From positions 186,001 through 250,000 of the forward strand of contig JAEUVV010000007.1 in the NCBI GenBank assembly GCA_016786705.1: a stretch of 64,000 nt of DNA, read 5' to 3'. The stretch is from Taibaiella sp. (GTDB taxonomy: Bacteria; Bacteroidota; Bacteroidia; Chitinophagales; Chitinophagaceae). Below, piece after piece: positions 54,319 through 63,691 of the stretch (position 1 is the stretch's first letter; every line of letters starts with the position of its first letter). The notes beneath the pieces were generated by a model. The model worked only from the letters and a program-made list of their open reading frames with translations. It made no database searches and was not told the DNA's origin. The translations under genes and the position numbers were made by a program.

Positions 54319-55818
54319 ATGCAGGAAAAAGACACAGAATTTAAACGCAGCCTCAGTTTGATGGACGGTATCCTGATCGTTGCCGGCAGTATGATCGGTT
54401 CCGGTATCTTTATCGTCAGCGCCGATATGGTGCGCAATGTAGGCAGCGCGGGCTGGCTCATCGCTATCTGGGTCATTACCGGTATCATGACGGTATTCGC
54501 GGCCATATCTTATGGAGAACTATCTTCCATGTTTCCGAAAGCGGGCGGGCAATACGTTTTTCTCAAAGAAGCTTATAACCGGCTGACGGGTTTTCTATAT
54601 GGCTGGAGCTTTTTCTCGGTGATCCAGACCGGGACCATAGCAGCCGTAGGAGTTGCCTTCAGCAAATTCGCGGGCCATTTCATCAAGCCCCTGGAAATGA
54701 CCGATGAGAACGTTTTATTTTCCATAGGCGACAGCTTTAAACTATACCCGGCACAGCTGGTTTCAATAGCACTGGTCGTTTTCCTCACCTGGGTCAATGC
54801 ACGCGGGGTAAAAGAGGGCAAGCTGATCCAGAGAATATTCACTTTTGCCAAACTTATTTCTTTATTCGGCCTGATCATTTTCGGTTTCCTGCTGGCTTTC
54901 GACCAGGACATCTGGAATGAGAACTGGAGTACCGGTTTCCGGATGAGCCATAGCAGCGCGATCCCGGAAAGCAACGGCGGCGGCTGGAGCTTGTTTCAAA
55001 ATATTGACAGCCTGACGGTGGGACTTGGCTTTGTAGCAGCGGCTATGGTAGGTTCCGTATTCAGCAGTGTGGCCTGGGAAAACGTCACTTTTATTGCCGG
55101 GGAGATCAAAAACCCACAGCGCAATATAGGTTTAAGCCTGTTTTTAGGCGCGTTGATCGTAACGGTGATCTATGTTACGATCAACTTAATGTACCTGGCG
55201 GTATTGCCTTTGACCCCTGAAGCTACAGGCTTTGTTTATCCCGCTACAGGCAATGAGGCCAGCATCGCTTTTGCAGATAAAGACCGTGTAGCAACCGCAG
55301 CCTCCCTGCCTATTTTTGGAACAGTAGGCGCTACCATTATCGCCATCATGATCATGGTATCTACTTTCGGTTGCAACAATGGCCTTATTATGACCGGCGC
55401 AAGGGTTTATTACACTATGGCTAAAGACCAGTTGTTCTTTAAGAAAGCCGGAAATTTAAATAAAAACGCGGTACCGGGATGGGCATTATGGGTACAGTGT
55501 TTCTGGACGAGCATCCTCTGCCTGAGTGGCAAATATGGCTTGCTGCTGGATTATGTTGTATTTGTAACGCTGATCTTTTACATCATCACCATTATAGCGG
55601 TATTTAAATTGCGCAAGACCCGGCCAGACGCAGAGCGGCCTTATAAAGCATTCGGTTATCCTTTTATTCCCATCATCTACATTATCCTGGCCAGCTTGAT
55701 GGCCATAGGCTTGCTGATCGCGAAATGGGAGACCTGTGTGTTTGGTCTTATTGTCGTTTTATTGGGCCTACCAATGTATTATCTATTTATGAGAAAACAG
55801 AGCAGTGCTGCAGCTTAA
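54319..55818 (+). CDS. APC-family amino acid permease
   Basis: A 499-residue transporter with 12 predicted helices. The first helix has the APC signature GSMIGSGIFIVSADMVRNVGS, and SVAWENVTFIAGEIKNPQRN is the helix 6-7 loop. It resembles the LAT/amino-acid-polyamine group; the amino acid carried is unknown. Its stop is 6 bp before the BatA gene, so the two are cotranscribed. Confidence 0.88.
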   Translation: MQEKDTEFKRSLSLMDGILIVAGSMIGSGIFIVSADMVRNVGSAGWLIAIWVITGIMTVFAAISYGELSSMFPKAGGQYVFLKEAYNRLTGFLYGWSFFSVIQTGTIAAVGVAFSKFAGHFIKPLEMTDENVLFSIGDSFKLYPAQLVSIALVVFLTWVNARGVKEGKLIQRIFTFAKLISLFGLIIFGFLLAFDQDIWNENWSTGFRMSHSSAIPESNGGGWSLFQNIDSLTVGLGFVAAAMVGSVFSSVAWENVTFIAGEIKNPQRNIGLSLFLGALIVTVIYVTINLMYLAVLPLTPEATGFVYPATGNEASIAFADKDRVATAASLPIFGTVGATIIAIMIMVSTFGCNNGLIMTGARVYYTMAKDQLFFKKAGNLNKNAVPGWALWVQCFWTSILCLSGKYGLLLDYVVFVTLIFYIITIIAVFKLRKTRPDAERPYKAFGYPFIPIIYIILASLMAIGLLIAKWETCVFGLIVVLLGLPMYYLFMRKQSSAAA

Positions 55819-55824
55819 TTTGAT

Positions 55825-57870
55825 ATGAACTTTCTATTTCCTTTGTTCCTGATCGCGGGCGCGGCGATTGCCATCCCGGTCATTATACATTTATTTAATT
55901 TCAGAAAATACAAGACCATTGAATTTTCTGATACCCGGCTCCTGGAACAGATCAAGATCACTTCTCAAAAAAGCAGGAAAGTCCAAAACTGGTGGCTGCT
56001 CTTAAGCCGCATACTGTTCTTGGCAGCTTTGGTACTCGCCTTTGCACAACCCTACCTGGGTACCCAAAAAGACACGAGCCGGCAGCTCAAGCTTATTTAT
56101 ATCGACAATTCGCAGAGTATGGCCGATAACCTGGGCGGCCAGCGGCAATTGCTGCAAAACGCGATCGACGACGCCAAAGGGATCATTAACGCACTAAGTG
56201 AACACCAGCAATATATACTGCTCAGCAATAATAATATTTATGCCAGCAGACCCATTGGCAAAAGCCAGGTCATGGAAGCCTTACAGCAATTAAAAGTAAG
56301 CGCGAAAACAGTATCCTTAAAACAGATCAACCAGGCCGTAAATAACGCGCTCAGTGATAATAATGCGGAAAACGCGGAAGTGTATATTTTTTCTGACCTG
56401 CAAAAAAGCACTTTATTCCGGGAAGCCTTAGATACTGTTGCCGCTACTGCACACTACATCATCCGGCCGCAATTGCACCGGCAATCCGCCAATCTTTACT
56501 TTGACACCGCTTACTTCGTCAACCCGGTCATTGACACCCGGCAGGAAAATCCGCTGGTGGTTAAGATTTCGAAATCCAATACTACCGAAACGATTCAAAG
56601 CCAGGTACAGGTCTGGGTGAACGGGCAGGCCCGGGCCGCAAAGAACATTAATTTCACCAATGACAGTACCTGGACGGACACGATTGCTTTAATGGTAAAC
56701 ACCCCGGGCTGGCACAAAATACTATTAACGGTTAAGGATGCGCCCATACAGTTTGACGACACCTTCCGGATTACGGCAAAAACCAATGCCAACCTTGCAG
56801 TACTTAACTTAAACGACGGCTCTTCCAGCCCCTACTTACAGGCAGCGCTTAGCCCGGCGAACGGGTTTATTACCCGTAACGCGCCTTTAAATGCCGGGAG
56901 CGCCGGTGAATGGCCGGATAACAACCTGGTAATTTTACAAAACATACAGCAACTAAGCCCTGAGCTTACGGACGCGGTTAAAAAAGGGTTGCAGAACGGC
57001 CAAAGCTTCTTCCTGATCCCCGGCAACATCAGTAACATTGCATCCTTTAACCAGCAACTGAACAAGATCGCCCCTATTAATTTTGCTGCAGCGGATACCG
57101 CCAGCACACAAATCGGCGCGGTACAGACAGAGCATGCCCTGCTTAAGGACGTGATCGCTACTATGCCTCAAAATGTACAATTACCAACGGTTTTAAGACA
57201 TTACCCTATAAGCGCAGGCCTGAGCGCTAACCAGCAAAGTATACTTAGCCTGAAAAACGGGCAGCCTTTCCTCGCCCAATATTCGATCGACAACGGGGCT
57301 CTATATATCATTGCCAGTTCTTTAGAAGAACGCTCCGGTAATTTTGTTTTGAGTAACCTGTTTATGCCGCTTTTGTATAAAATGTGCGCGGTGAGCGGGG
57401 CCCAATCTATTTACGCCATTAATGCCAATAGCAATCAACCAGTATTTATACCCAACCAATCGGCCAACCGTACCGTATTTAAGGCTACAGGACCGGATGC
57501 GGAAGTGATCCCGGCACAAAACGCCTATGGTAACGGTACTAATATATTCTTAGGTAAAGCTATAGACCAGGCCGGCTTTTATACTTTAAAAAACGAATCC
57601 GTTGCAGACAGCACCCTGGTGGCGGTAAATGCGAATACATTGGAATCGGAACTGGAGGCAGCTACAAAAGAAGCGCTGGAACAGCAACTGAAACCGGCCA
57701 AACTGAGCTGGGAGCAAAGCGGCGCGCCGATGGTAAGTTCGGCTACAGGAAACAATACAGACCTTTGGAAGTGGCTAGTGACGATCGCCTTGCTGGCCCT
57801 GATCATCGAGACTTATTTTCTCTTAAAGCGACCAGGCAAGACAGCTGCCCAACAAACAGAAACAATTTAG
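55825..57870 (+). CDS. BatA-domain membrane protein with von Willebrand A-like fold
   Basis: A 681-residue membrane protein. It opens with the BatA motif [35 protein letters not shown] and two helices, followed by a vWA domain with a MIDAS-like DNSQS (Asp94, Ser96, Ser98). A C-terminal membrane helix is at about 651-669 ([18 protein letters not shown]). It has a periplasmic beta-rich stretch of about 400 residues. BatA-like proteins belong to operons for oxidative-stress tolerance in Bacteroides, but no MoxR/BatB genes are seen here. It overlaps the 3' end of rnhB by 4 bp on the opposite strand. Confidence 0.78.
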   Translation: MNFLFPLFLIAGAAIAIPVIIHLFNFRKYKTIEFSDTRLLEQIKITSQKSRKVQNWWLLLSRILFLAALVLAFAQPYLGTQKDTSRQLKLIYIDNSQSMADNLGGQRQLLQNAIDDAKGIINALSEHQQYILLSNNNIYASRPIGKSQVMEALQQLKVSAKTVSLKQINQAVNNALSDNNAENAEVYIFSDLQKSTLFREALDTVAATAHYIIRPQLHRQSANLYFDTAYFVNPVIDTRQENPLVVKISKSNTTETIQSQVQVWVNGQARAAKNINFTNDSTWTDTIALMVNTPGWHKILLTVKDAPIQFDDTFRITAKTNANLAVLNLNDGSSSPYLQAALSPANGFITRNAPLNAGSAGEWPDNNLVILQNIQQLSPELTDAVKKGLQNGQSFFLIPGNISNIASFNQQLNKIAPINFAAADTASTQIGAVQTEHALLKDVIATMPQNVQLPTVLRHYPISAGLSANQQSILSLKNGQPFLAQYSIDNGALYIIASSLEERSGNFVLSNLFMPLLYKMCAVSGAQSIYAINANSNQPVFIPNQSANRTVFKATGPDAEVIPAQNAYGNGTNIFLGKAIDQAGFYTLKNESVADSTLVAVNANTLESELEAATKEALEQQLKPAKLSWEQSGAPMVSSATGNNTDLWKWLVTIALLALIIETYFLLKRPGKTAAQQTETI

Positions 57871-58469
57871 ATTTTAACGCTCTTTAGTTTGGGCGCTTTG
57901 ATCTTGAAGGTCAGCCGGTGAAAAGGGGTCTGCCCATTACTCATCGTCACGCGCTTGTGTGCCGGTGTAGGATATCCTTTATTGGTTGCCCAGTCATATT
58001 CCGGGAAGTCGGCTGCGATCTGCATCATATACTCATCCCGGTAGGTTTTGGCCAGGATACTGGCAGCAGCTATGCTGGCAAACTTGCTGTCCCCTTTTAC
58101 AATACACTGGTGCGAGATCCCGAAATAGGCCGGGAAACGGTTGCCGTCAATCAAAAGCAGCTCCGGCTTGAGCGCCAGTTTATCTACGCACTCATGCATT
58201 GCCCGGAAAGAAGCTTTTAATATATTGATTTCATCAATGACCTTATTATCTATAAAGGTAACCGAATAAGCCAGGGCGGCCGCTTCTACTATAGGCCGCA
58301 GCTCCATCCGGTCCTTTTCTGTCAGTTGCTTACTATCGTTTAATAAAGGATGAAAAAAATCTTTAGGCAATATAACTGCCGCGGCCACTACCGGCCCCGC
58401 AATACAGCCCCTGCCCGCTTCATCTAAGCCAGCTTCCATTAAATCTTTTGTAAATGCGCACTCCAACAT
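57867..58469 (-). CDS. rnhB: Ribonuclease HII
   Basis: A 200-residue endonuclease cutting the RNA strand of RNA-DNA hybrids, notably at single ribonucleotides. The signature [21 protein letters not shown] carries Asp16 and Glu17; the third carboxylate lies in LLIDGNRFP and the fourth in [11 protein letters not shown]. It ends with the basic [10 protein letters not shown]. The 3' end overlaps the convergent BatA gene by 4 bp. Confidence 0.94.
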   Translation of the reverse strand: MLECAFTKDLMEAGLDEAGRGCIAGPVVAAAVILPKDFFHPLLNDSKQLTEKDRMELRPIVEAAALAYSVTFIDNKVIDEINILKASFRAMHECVDKLALKPELLLIDGNRFPAYFGISHQCIVKGDSKFASIAAASILAKTYRDEYMMQIAADFPEYDWATNKGYPTPAHKRVTMSNGQTPFHRLTFKIKAPKLKSVKI

Positions 58470-58472
58470 ATC

Positions 58473-59597
58473 TTATTTGCTCCCTAATATTTTAAACGGA
58501 ATATCTAAAACAGCATCGACCGGCTTTAAGGTCTTTTTGAATTTGCGGCTGATACCGAAACGCCTGCTGAACATCAGCCGGGCCATGCCATAATTGCCAG
58601 ACAAGTCATTACCCAATATTTCTTTGCCCACTAACATTTTACTATGAATATAATGCAGCGAGATGCTCCATTTTTCTCTTTCATAAGAACCGCGTAACCA
58701 TAGGCTGGCATTAAGCCCCGAACCGACCCAATGCCTTTCCCTATCGCTAAAGCGTTCATCCAGTCTTTCTTTTACAAAATTTACCGGGATCTTCAGAGTA
58801 GCAATACCGGCAAACAACCAGCGTTTATTGGGCACCCAGGTATAAGCGTAACCACCCCCCAAAGCAAAGTTCCATATCCGCATACGTTCCATATTGGCCT
58901 CAAAGTGATTAGGGTCTACCCCGGAAGACACATAAGCGCTATCCCCGCTTTTCACCCAGTAATTAGCGTCCAGGGCCAGTATAGGCGTACCCACACTATA
59001 TTTCATGCGTTGAAAGCGCAGTACACTCCCCCTGAAAGAATAACGTTTGTTCAGGGCATACATATTGTTTAGCCCTAATAAAGTAAACCCTATATCCGGG
59101 CGGGTTGCCTGGTACCCTGCCTGGTCATACTCTTTATTAAAATCTCCCGAAAAACCTTTATACAGCTGCGCATTAATAAAAGAAAGTGTCCGGTAACCGG
59201 CGATCTGCGACTGAAAATCCAATGATTTGGTTTTAAGCGCTTCATTGTTATTCAAGGGTAATACATTTACCGCCGCGCTTAAGGCAAGATAACGATAGGT
59301 AAACCCTAAACCTATGGATAAGTTGGAATTCGGGCTATAATCATAAGTATGTTTATTGGAAATTAAAGTAGCATTTTTGATCTTCAGGTCTTTATTTTGA
59401 ATATACAGTTCCAGCCCGAAAAGATGTTCGTAAGAATGCACCATATTGGAATCATACTTAAAATCGTTGAGTATGGAAATCCCGTTTTCATTGAAAGAGT
59501 CGACGACCTGCTGGGCAACAGCCGGTTGTCCTGCTCCTGCAAAAAAGATAATAATCCATAAAAACCGGTAAAATGTTCCCTCTTTCAAACCCTTCAT
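58473..59597 (-). CDS. DUF4421-like outer-membrane protein
   Basis: A 374-residue exported protein with a signal peptide (FAGAGQPAVAQ) and a barrel-like body: SPNSNLSIGLGFTYRYLAL, DFQSQIAGYRTLSFINAQ, KRYSFRGSVLRFQRMKYSVG, FALGGGYAYTWVPNKRW. The first strand pattern and length match DUF4421 proteins of Bacteroidota, presumed outer-membrane barrels of unknown role. The ATG at 59597 is chosen since it begins the signal peptide; the frame upstream runs over the divergent gene. It lies 3 bp upstream of rnhB. Confidence 0.72.
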   Translation of the reverse strand: MKGLKEGTFYRFLWIIIFFAGAGQPAVAQQVVDSFNENGISILNDFKYDSNMVHSYEHLFGLELYIQNKDLKIKNATLISNKHTYDYSPNSNLSIGLGFTYRYLALSAAVNVLPLNNNEALKTKSLDFQSQIAGYRTLSFINAQLYKGFSGDFNKEYDQAGYQATRPDIGFTLLGLNNMYALNKRYSFRGSVLRFQRMKYSVGTPILALDANYWVKSGDSAYVSSGVDPNHFEANMERMRIWNFALGGGYAYTWVPNKRWLFAGIATLKIPVNFVKERLDERFSDRERHWVGSGLNASLWLRGSYEREKWSISLHYIHSKMLVGKEILGNDLSGNYGMARLMFSRRFGISRKFKKTLKPVDAVLDIPFKILGSK

Positions 59598-59644
59598 CAG
59601 GGCAAATTTAAAGCAGATAAGTCTTTTCCCACCATTAAATACGA

Positions 59645-59652
59645 TATTTTTG
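59645..59652 (+). promoter_or_regulatory. -7 box of the DUF4359-DUF4258 pair
   Basis: TATTTTTG, 18 bp before the ATG. Confidence 0.45.
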
Positions 59653-59670
59653 CAATTCAATAATAAAACA

Positions 59671-60054
59671 ATGAAAAAAAGATACCTGTTCCTCATCCTA
59701 TTCCTGCTGACCGGTGTAGTGATGTATTTTACCAATCCCAAACCGGAAAAGCACAGGCAGGCGGTGTATAAGGCCATTGAGGGCATATTGCAAGAGCAGA
59801 AGGCGCAATTGCTGCAATCCAATAACAATTTGTCTAAAATGCTGGAAGGGCTTAATGATGAAAATATACAATCCATGGTATTGCCGTTCCTGGAGCAGGC
59901 GGTACTGGTAGAAGATTATAAAGTTTTTTCCCTCACCCGCATAGACCTGGGCACGGGTGTCTACACGGTGGGCATAGGCGCATTCGGCAAAGTATTTATT
60001 GCCCCGCAGCTGAAAGAGCAGGTAAAAGCAAATATGACAAAATATTTAGAATAA
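59671..60054 (+). CDS. DUF4359-like small membrane-anchored protein
   Basis: A 127-residue protein with an N-terminal helix (YLFLILFLLTGVVMYF) and TNPKPEKHRQAVYKAIEGI, which resembles the DUF4359 start (T-N-P-x-x-x-x-Y). The rest is a soluble helical region and a beta part (VEDYKVFSLTRIDLGTGVYTVGIGAFGKVFI). Function unknown. The next gene starts one base after its stop, so the two are translationally coupled. Confidence 0.62.
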   Translation: MKKRYLFLILFLLTGVVMYFTNPKPEKHRQAVYKAIEGILQEQKAQLLQSNNNLSKMLEGLNDENIQSMVLPFLEQAVLVEDYKVFSLTRIDLGTGVYTVGIGAFGKVFIAPQLKEQVKANMTKYLE

Positions 60055-60055
60055 A

Positions 60056-60454
60056 TTGAAGCAGCCATTAAAAGCGCCTTATAAAGCCATCGGCGTTATT
60101 GTAATTTTATTGCTGCTGGCAGGCGCATGGTTGTTCCGGAACAGCAATCGGCTGCCGGCAGGTGGGAACCAGTCTATAATCCCCGCCAATGCGGCTTTAA
60201 GCTTTACTAAGCATGCACAATGCCGGATGGCTTGCCGGGGTATAACAGAAGCAGAGATCAGGGAAGTGCTCGCGGAAGGCAAAATCAATGCCGGCAAATC
60301 GGATCCGAACGATGCTCCCTGCCCTACTTATGCGATAGAAGACCGGGTAAAGGACGGGCAATTATTAAGGATTGTTTTTGGCATTTGTGCGCAAAAGATC
60401 AAGGTAATTACCTGTATCGACCTGGAGCAGGAACATGACTGCGACTGTAAATAA
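60056..60454 (+). CDS. DUF4258 protein, membrane-anchored
   Basis: A 132-residue protein with one N-terminal helix (AIGVIVILLLLAGAWLF) and a DUF4258 domain: FTKHAQCRMACRGITEAEIREVL and LLRIVFGICAQKIKVITCIDLE. The domain (H-x-x-x-R-M-x-x-R-G-I) is a small RelE/BrnT-like fold. A Cys-rich tail (HDCDCK) follows. The start is TTG one base after the previous stop; no ATG lies before the membrane helix. It could have a redox or metal role, which is speculative. Confidence 0.65.
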   Translation: MKQPLKAPYKAIGVIVILLLLAGAWLFRNSNRLPAGGNQSIIPANAALSFTKHAQCRMACRGITEAEIREVLAEGKINAGKSDPNDAPCPTYAIEDRVKDGQLLRIVFGICAQKIKVITCIDLEQEHDCDCK

Positions 60455-60512
60455 AAGATTTTTTTAAGCGCTATTTAAACATTATTTTTGAGGCCGTAAA
60501 ATAAAAAAACTA

Positions 60513-61211
60513 ATGGGTTTTAATAAAGTTGTTGCGAACGCGGAAGAAGCCGTAAAAGACATACAGGACGGCGCGGTATTAATGCTGGGTGGCTTTGGTT
60601 TATGCGGTTTACCTGAAAATTGTATCAGCGCGCTGATCAGTAAGGGCGTCAAAGACCTTACCTGTATTTCCAACAATGCCGGTGTAGATGATTTTGGCAT
60701 TGGCCTGATGCTGCAAACCAAGCAGGTAAAGAAAATGATCTCCAGCTATGTAGGGGAAAACGCGGAATTCGAACGCCAGCTGCTTAGTGGCGAACTGGAA
60801 GTAGAGCTGATCCCGCAAGGAACTTTAGCGACAAGATGCCTGGCTGCCGCTTATGGCATGCCGGCTATATTTACCCCTGCTGGTGTAGGTACGGAGATCG
60901 CGGAAGGTAAAGAAATGCGCAACTTCAACGGTAAAGACTACCTGATGGAAATGGCTTTCGACGCGGACTACGCTATCGTAAAAGCCTGGAAAGGAGATAC
61001 TGCAGGTAATATTATTTTCAACAAAACAGCCCGCAACTTTAACGAGATCATGGCTATGGCCGGTAAGATCACGATTGTAGAGGTAGAAGAGCTGGTCCCG
61101 GCCGGCACTTTAGACCCTAACTTTATCCATGTACCGGGTATTTATGTACACCGTATTTTCCAGGGTAAAGATTATGAAAAACGCATTGAGCAAAGAACAG
61201 TAGCTAAATAA
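60513..61211 (+). CDS. 3-oxoacid CoA-transferase, subunit A
   Basis: A 232-residue alpha subunit of the family I CoA transferases (succinyl-CoA:3-ketoacid). [16 protein letters not shown] (CoA-binding start), [23 protein letters not shown] and [21 protein letters not shown] are diagnostic. The catalytic glutamate lies in subunit B, which is not adjacent: a terminator follows directly. A partner encoded elsewhere is therefore needed. A TATTTTTG -7 box lies at 60483-60490. Confidence 0.88.
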   Translation: MGFNKVVANAEEAVKDIQDGAVLMLGGFGLCGLPENCISALISKGVKDLTCISNNAGVDDFGIGLMLQTKQVKKMISSYVGENAEFERQLLSGELEVELIPQGTLATRCLAAAYGMPAIFTPAGVGTEIAEGKEMRNFNGKDYLMEMAFDADYAIVKAWKGDTAGNIIFNKTARNFNEIMAMAGKITIVEVEELVPAGTLDPNFIHVPGIYVHRIFQGKDYEKRIEQRTVAK

Positions 61212-61233
61212 TTCATTTAGCAGAGCTGTATAA

Positions 61234-61273
61234 AAAGAGAAAGCGCTTCAAATAATTGAAGCGCTTTCTCTTT
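61234..61273. terminator. Bidirectional terminator between the CoA-transferase and porin genes
   Basis: AAGAGAAAGCGCTTCAA pairs perfectly with TTGAAGCGCTTTCTCTT around ATAA, a 17-bp stem. Confidence 0.85.
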
Positions 61274-61293
61274 CTGGTAAATACAAGTTCAGG

Positions 61294-62523
61294 TTATATA
61301 CCGATCTCGATCTGGAACCTGCCATACCAGGAATTTTTGGTCGTATTATTAAAATAGTCCTGTTTATTGTAAGTGAGCTCGCCCTGGATCTTAAAAGCAT
61401 GTTCCCAGATATAGCGGGTAAGGCCAATGGTCATTTGCTGCGCATCCGGGCGGTATTGTTTGATTTTTTCATTCACTTCCTGCCAGGAGTAGCGCCCTAT
61501 GATCTCGTAGCCGTTCCTGAAGATGTAAGAGCTCTGGAGATCCATCCCCTGCCCGGCTACCACATAATTAATTTTAGTAGGATCGTCCGGGTTAACGGCA
61601 ATAGGATTATCATCTCCTGCCGAACGGTTCATATAGGCCGCAAAGGCAGAAAAGCCATTGTACTTAAACATGGCGTCTGCCAGCAAAGTATAAATATCCT
61701 TTTTCTCGTACAGGTATTCGCCTAATTGCGCCGCGTTTCTCTTAGCTTTATTGTTGAACTGGTAAGCGGCAGATACCATCAGCTTAGGGCTTGTTTCCCG
61801 CAGGATATCTCCTTCAAAATACTCCCCGTTCTTCTTAAAAGAACCTAATGGATACAACTCTACTTTTCCGGTATAAGCCAGGCCCATATCATCGTTTTTA
61901 GTAAAATTCCGGCCTTCGCCCTGGGAAATAGCCCCTTTGAAATTATAAGAAAACCGATCTCTGCGCTGGTTGATATAATTGACCTGCACCCCGAAGTCAC
62001 GGTCAATATTGAAGGTGGCATTATTAATCGTCCGGTCGGTTAACTGCAGGGCTCCTGAGGAGTTGACCCGCTGGCGGTTACCCGGCAATTTGGTCTGGCC
62101 GAACCCGATCGACCAGTGTGTATTGATGCTGTAAAACACAACAGCGTCGCGTATTATTTGCAGGTTTTCACCGTCCTCTACCGCTCCGCCGAGATCTCCG
62201 GGTGCAAAGCTTAGTTGCAGGGCATAGGTAAACCTGGGGTTACCTACATAACCATCAAAGCGCAAACGTGTTCTTCTCACACCTCCATCAATCACACCGT
62301 CTTTCCCCTCTTCTTGATTAAAAGAACCGCGCGACTGTATCCGGAACCTGATATTCATCTGGTAGATACTATCGGGGGACGTAAAGCCCAAACCTTTACC
62401 ATAACTGTAGTAAGGCAGGGAATAAATTCTCTGTTCTAAATCTCTATTGGTTAACGTGTCTTTCTGAGCATTTGCGGTAAGTGCAAGCAGGGACAAGCTT
62501 ATGGGTAGTAAAATTCTTTTCAA
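61294..62523 (-). CDS. OprO/OprP-type phosphate-selective porin
   Basis: A 409-residue outer-membrane barrel with a signal peptide (MKRILLPISLSLLALTANAQ with TTG start). The N-terminal strands (YQMNIRFRIQSRGSF, VRRTRLRFDGYVGNPRFTYALQLSFAPGD) and SIGFGQTKLPGNRQRVNSSG match the OprO/P family; it ends in FQIEIGI. Selectivity is not certain. The TTG start coincides with a TAATTTTG box, so the promoter or start needs experimental definition. Confidence 0.82.
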   Translation of the reverse strand: MKRILLPISLSLLALTANAQKDTLTNRDLEQRIYSLPYYSYGKGLGFTSPDSIYQMNIRFRIQSRGSFNQEEGKDGVIDGGVRRTRLRFDGYVGNPRFTYALQLSFAPGDLGGAVEDGENLQIIRDAVVFYSINTHWSIGFGQTKLPGNRQRVNSSGALQLTDRTINNATFNIDRDFGVQVNYINQRRDRFSYNFKGAISQGEGRNFTKNDDMGLAYTGKVELYPLGSFKKNGEYFEGDILRETSPKLMVSAAYQFNNKAKRNAAQLGEYLYEKKDIYTLLADAMFKYNGFSAFAAYMNRSAGDDNPIAVNPDDPTKINYVVAGQGMDLQSSYIFRNGYEIIGRYSWQEVNEKIKQYRPDAQQMTIGLTRYIWEHAFKIQGELTYNKQDYFNNTTKNSWYGRFQIEIGI

Positions 62524-62640
62524 AATTATATCGGGTTAAAATCCGGATGCAAAATTAACTTGTAGCCGCTCCAAACCAATAAAAATAACACAAACTTAAT
62601 AATTTATTAATATTAGCCACTGCAGGACCAGCTTGTCACC

Positions 62641-63294
62641 CTAACGCTGCTTACCGCTAAGCATAGGCACAAAATGCGCTTTACCCACGATCTCTTCCGT
62701 GTACCCGTTTGATGTCTTTACGATCTTTTTCATTTGCTGCTCTTCATCCCCTACAGGAATGATCATGATACCGCCTTCTTTCATTTGCTGGATCAGCTTC
62801 CCGGGTACATAGGGCGCCGCGGCAGTAACAATTACTTTATCAAAAGGCGCGAATGAAGGCAGGCCTTCAAAACCATCGCCATAGAAGCGTTTAATACCAT
62901 TCAGGGTTTTTAAATAGGCAAAGTTATTCATTTGCTTATAGAGCTCATGCTGGCGCTCGATAGAAAACACTTTGGCCTTCAATACAGCCAGTACCGCAGC
63001 CTGGTAGCCACTACCCGTACCTACTTCCAATACTTTCTCATAGGGTTTTACCTCCAGCAATTGCGACTGCAGGGCTACGGTATAGGGATGGGAAATAGTT
63101 TGCCCGGCAGCGATGGGAAAAGCCCGGTTTTCATAGGCCAGGCGCTCCAATGCAGTATCCAGGAAAAAATGGCGGGGAACTGTATTAATTGCATTCAATA
63201 CCGTTTCATTGGTAATCCCTAATGTTCTTAATTCATCGACGAGTTTTTGTCTTAATCCTTTGTGTAAATAAGTATCTAAAAGAGGCTCTTGCAT
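62641..63294 (-). CDS. pcm: Protein-L-isoaspartate O-methyltransferase
   Basis: A 217-residue SAM-dependent repair enzyme for isoaspartyl residues. Motifs: PRHFFLDTALERLAYENRAFPIAAGQTISHPYTVA split across the N-half, SAM motif I VLEVGTGSGYQAAVL, and FDKVIVTAAAPYVP. The ATG at 63294 is chosen because the longer frame extends through the -7 box. Monocistronic. Confidence 0.92.
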   Translation of the reverse strand: MQEPLLDTYLHKGLRQKLVDELRTLGITNETVLNAINTVPRHFFLDTALERLAYENRAFPIAAGQTISHPYTVALQSQLLEVKPYEKVLEVGTGSGYQAAVLAVLKAKVFSIERQHELYKQMNNFAYLKTLNGIKRFYGDGFEGLPSFAPFDKVIVTAAAPYVPGKLIQQMKEGGIMIIPVGDEEQQMKKIVKTSNGYTEEIVGKAHFVPMLSGKQR

Positions 63295-63298
63295 AGGG

Positions 63299-63306
63299 CA
63301 AAGATA
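63299..63306 (-). promoter_or_regulatory. -7 box of pcm
   Basis: TATCTTTG on the minus strand, only 5 bp before the ATG, implying a very short leader or a nearly leaderless transcript. Confidence 0.4.
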
Positions 63307-63342
63307 CATTATGCGGGAGGTAAATGCGGCGCTTGTGGAAAA

Positions 63343-63376
63343 CAAAAAAGCCATTCCGTAAAAATGGAATGGCTTC
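63343..63376 (-). terminator. Terminator of the cold-shock gene
   Basis: On the minus strand AAGCCATTCC pairs with GGAATGGCTT, followed by TTTTGTTTT. Confidence 0.85.
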
Positions 63377-63392
63377 TAGGTAAAAAATATAA

Positions 63393-63599
63393 TTAACGTA
63401 CTAGTTTTACATTTATCGCATTGATACCTTTACGACCTTGTTGTGTTTCATATTCAACTACGTCGTTTTCTTTAACTTCGTCGATCAATCCACTTACGTG
63501 AACAAATACATCTTCACTGCTGTTTTGTGCCTTGATAAATCCGAAGCCTTTTTCGGCGTTAAAGAACTTTACAGTTCCTTGCAACTTTTGGTTTTCCAC
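63393..63599 (-). CDS. Cold-shock protein (CspA family)
   Basis: A 68-residue single CSD protein that binds RNA/ssDNA as a chaperone. RNP1 is KGFGFI and RNP2 is VFVHVSGL. The GTG at 63599 begins MENQKLQGTVKFFNAE; the longer frame's TTG lies inside the TATGTTTG promoter box. A TTG at 63584 would give a shorter 63-residue form beginning at LQGTVKFF. The 5' leader is about 25 nt, too short for the long thermosensing leader of E. coli cspA. Confidence 0.92.
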   Translation of the reverse strand: MENQKLQGTVKFFNAEKGFGFIKAQNSSEDVFVHVSGLIDEVKENDVVEYETQQGRKGINAINVKLVR

Positions 63600-63629
63600 T
63601 TTTATAAATTTTAATTGATAATGATACTG

Positions 63630-63637
63630 CAAACATA
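63630..63637 (-). promoter_or_regulatory. -7 box of the cold-shock gene
   Basis: TATGTTTG on the minus strand; a start of transcription near 63623 would place the GTG about 25 nt into the message. Confidence 0.5.
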
Positions 63638-63691
63638 AAGCATATTATATTATAATTCTTCTTTTTAGCAATATTTATAAAAATTCTACAC

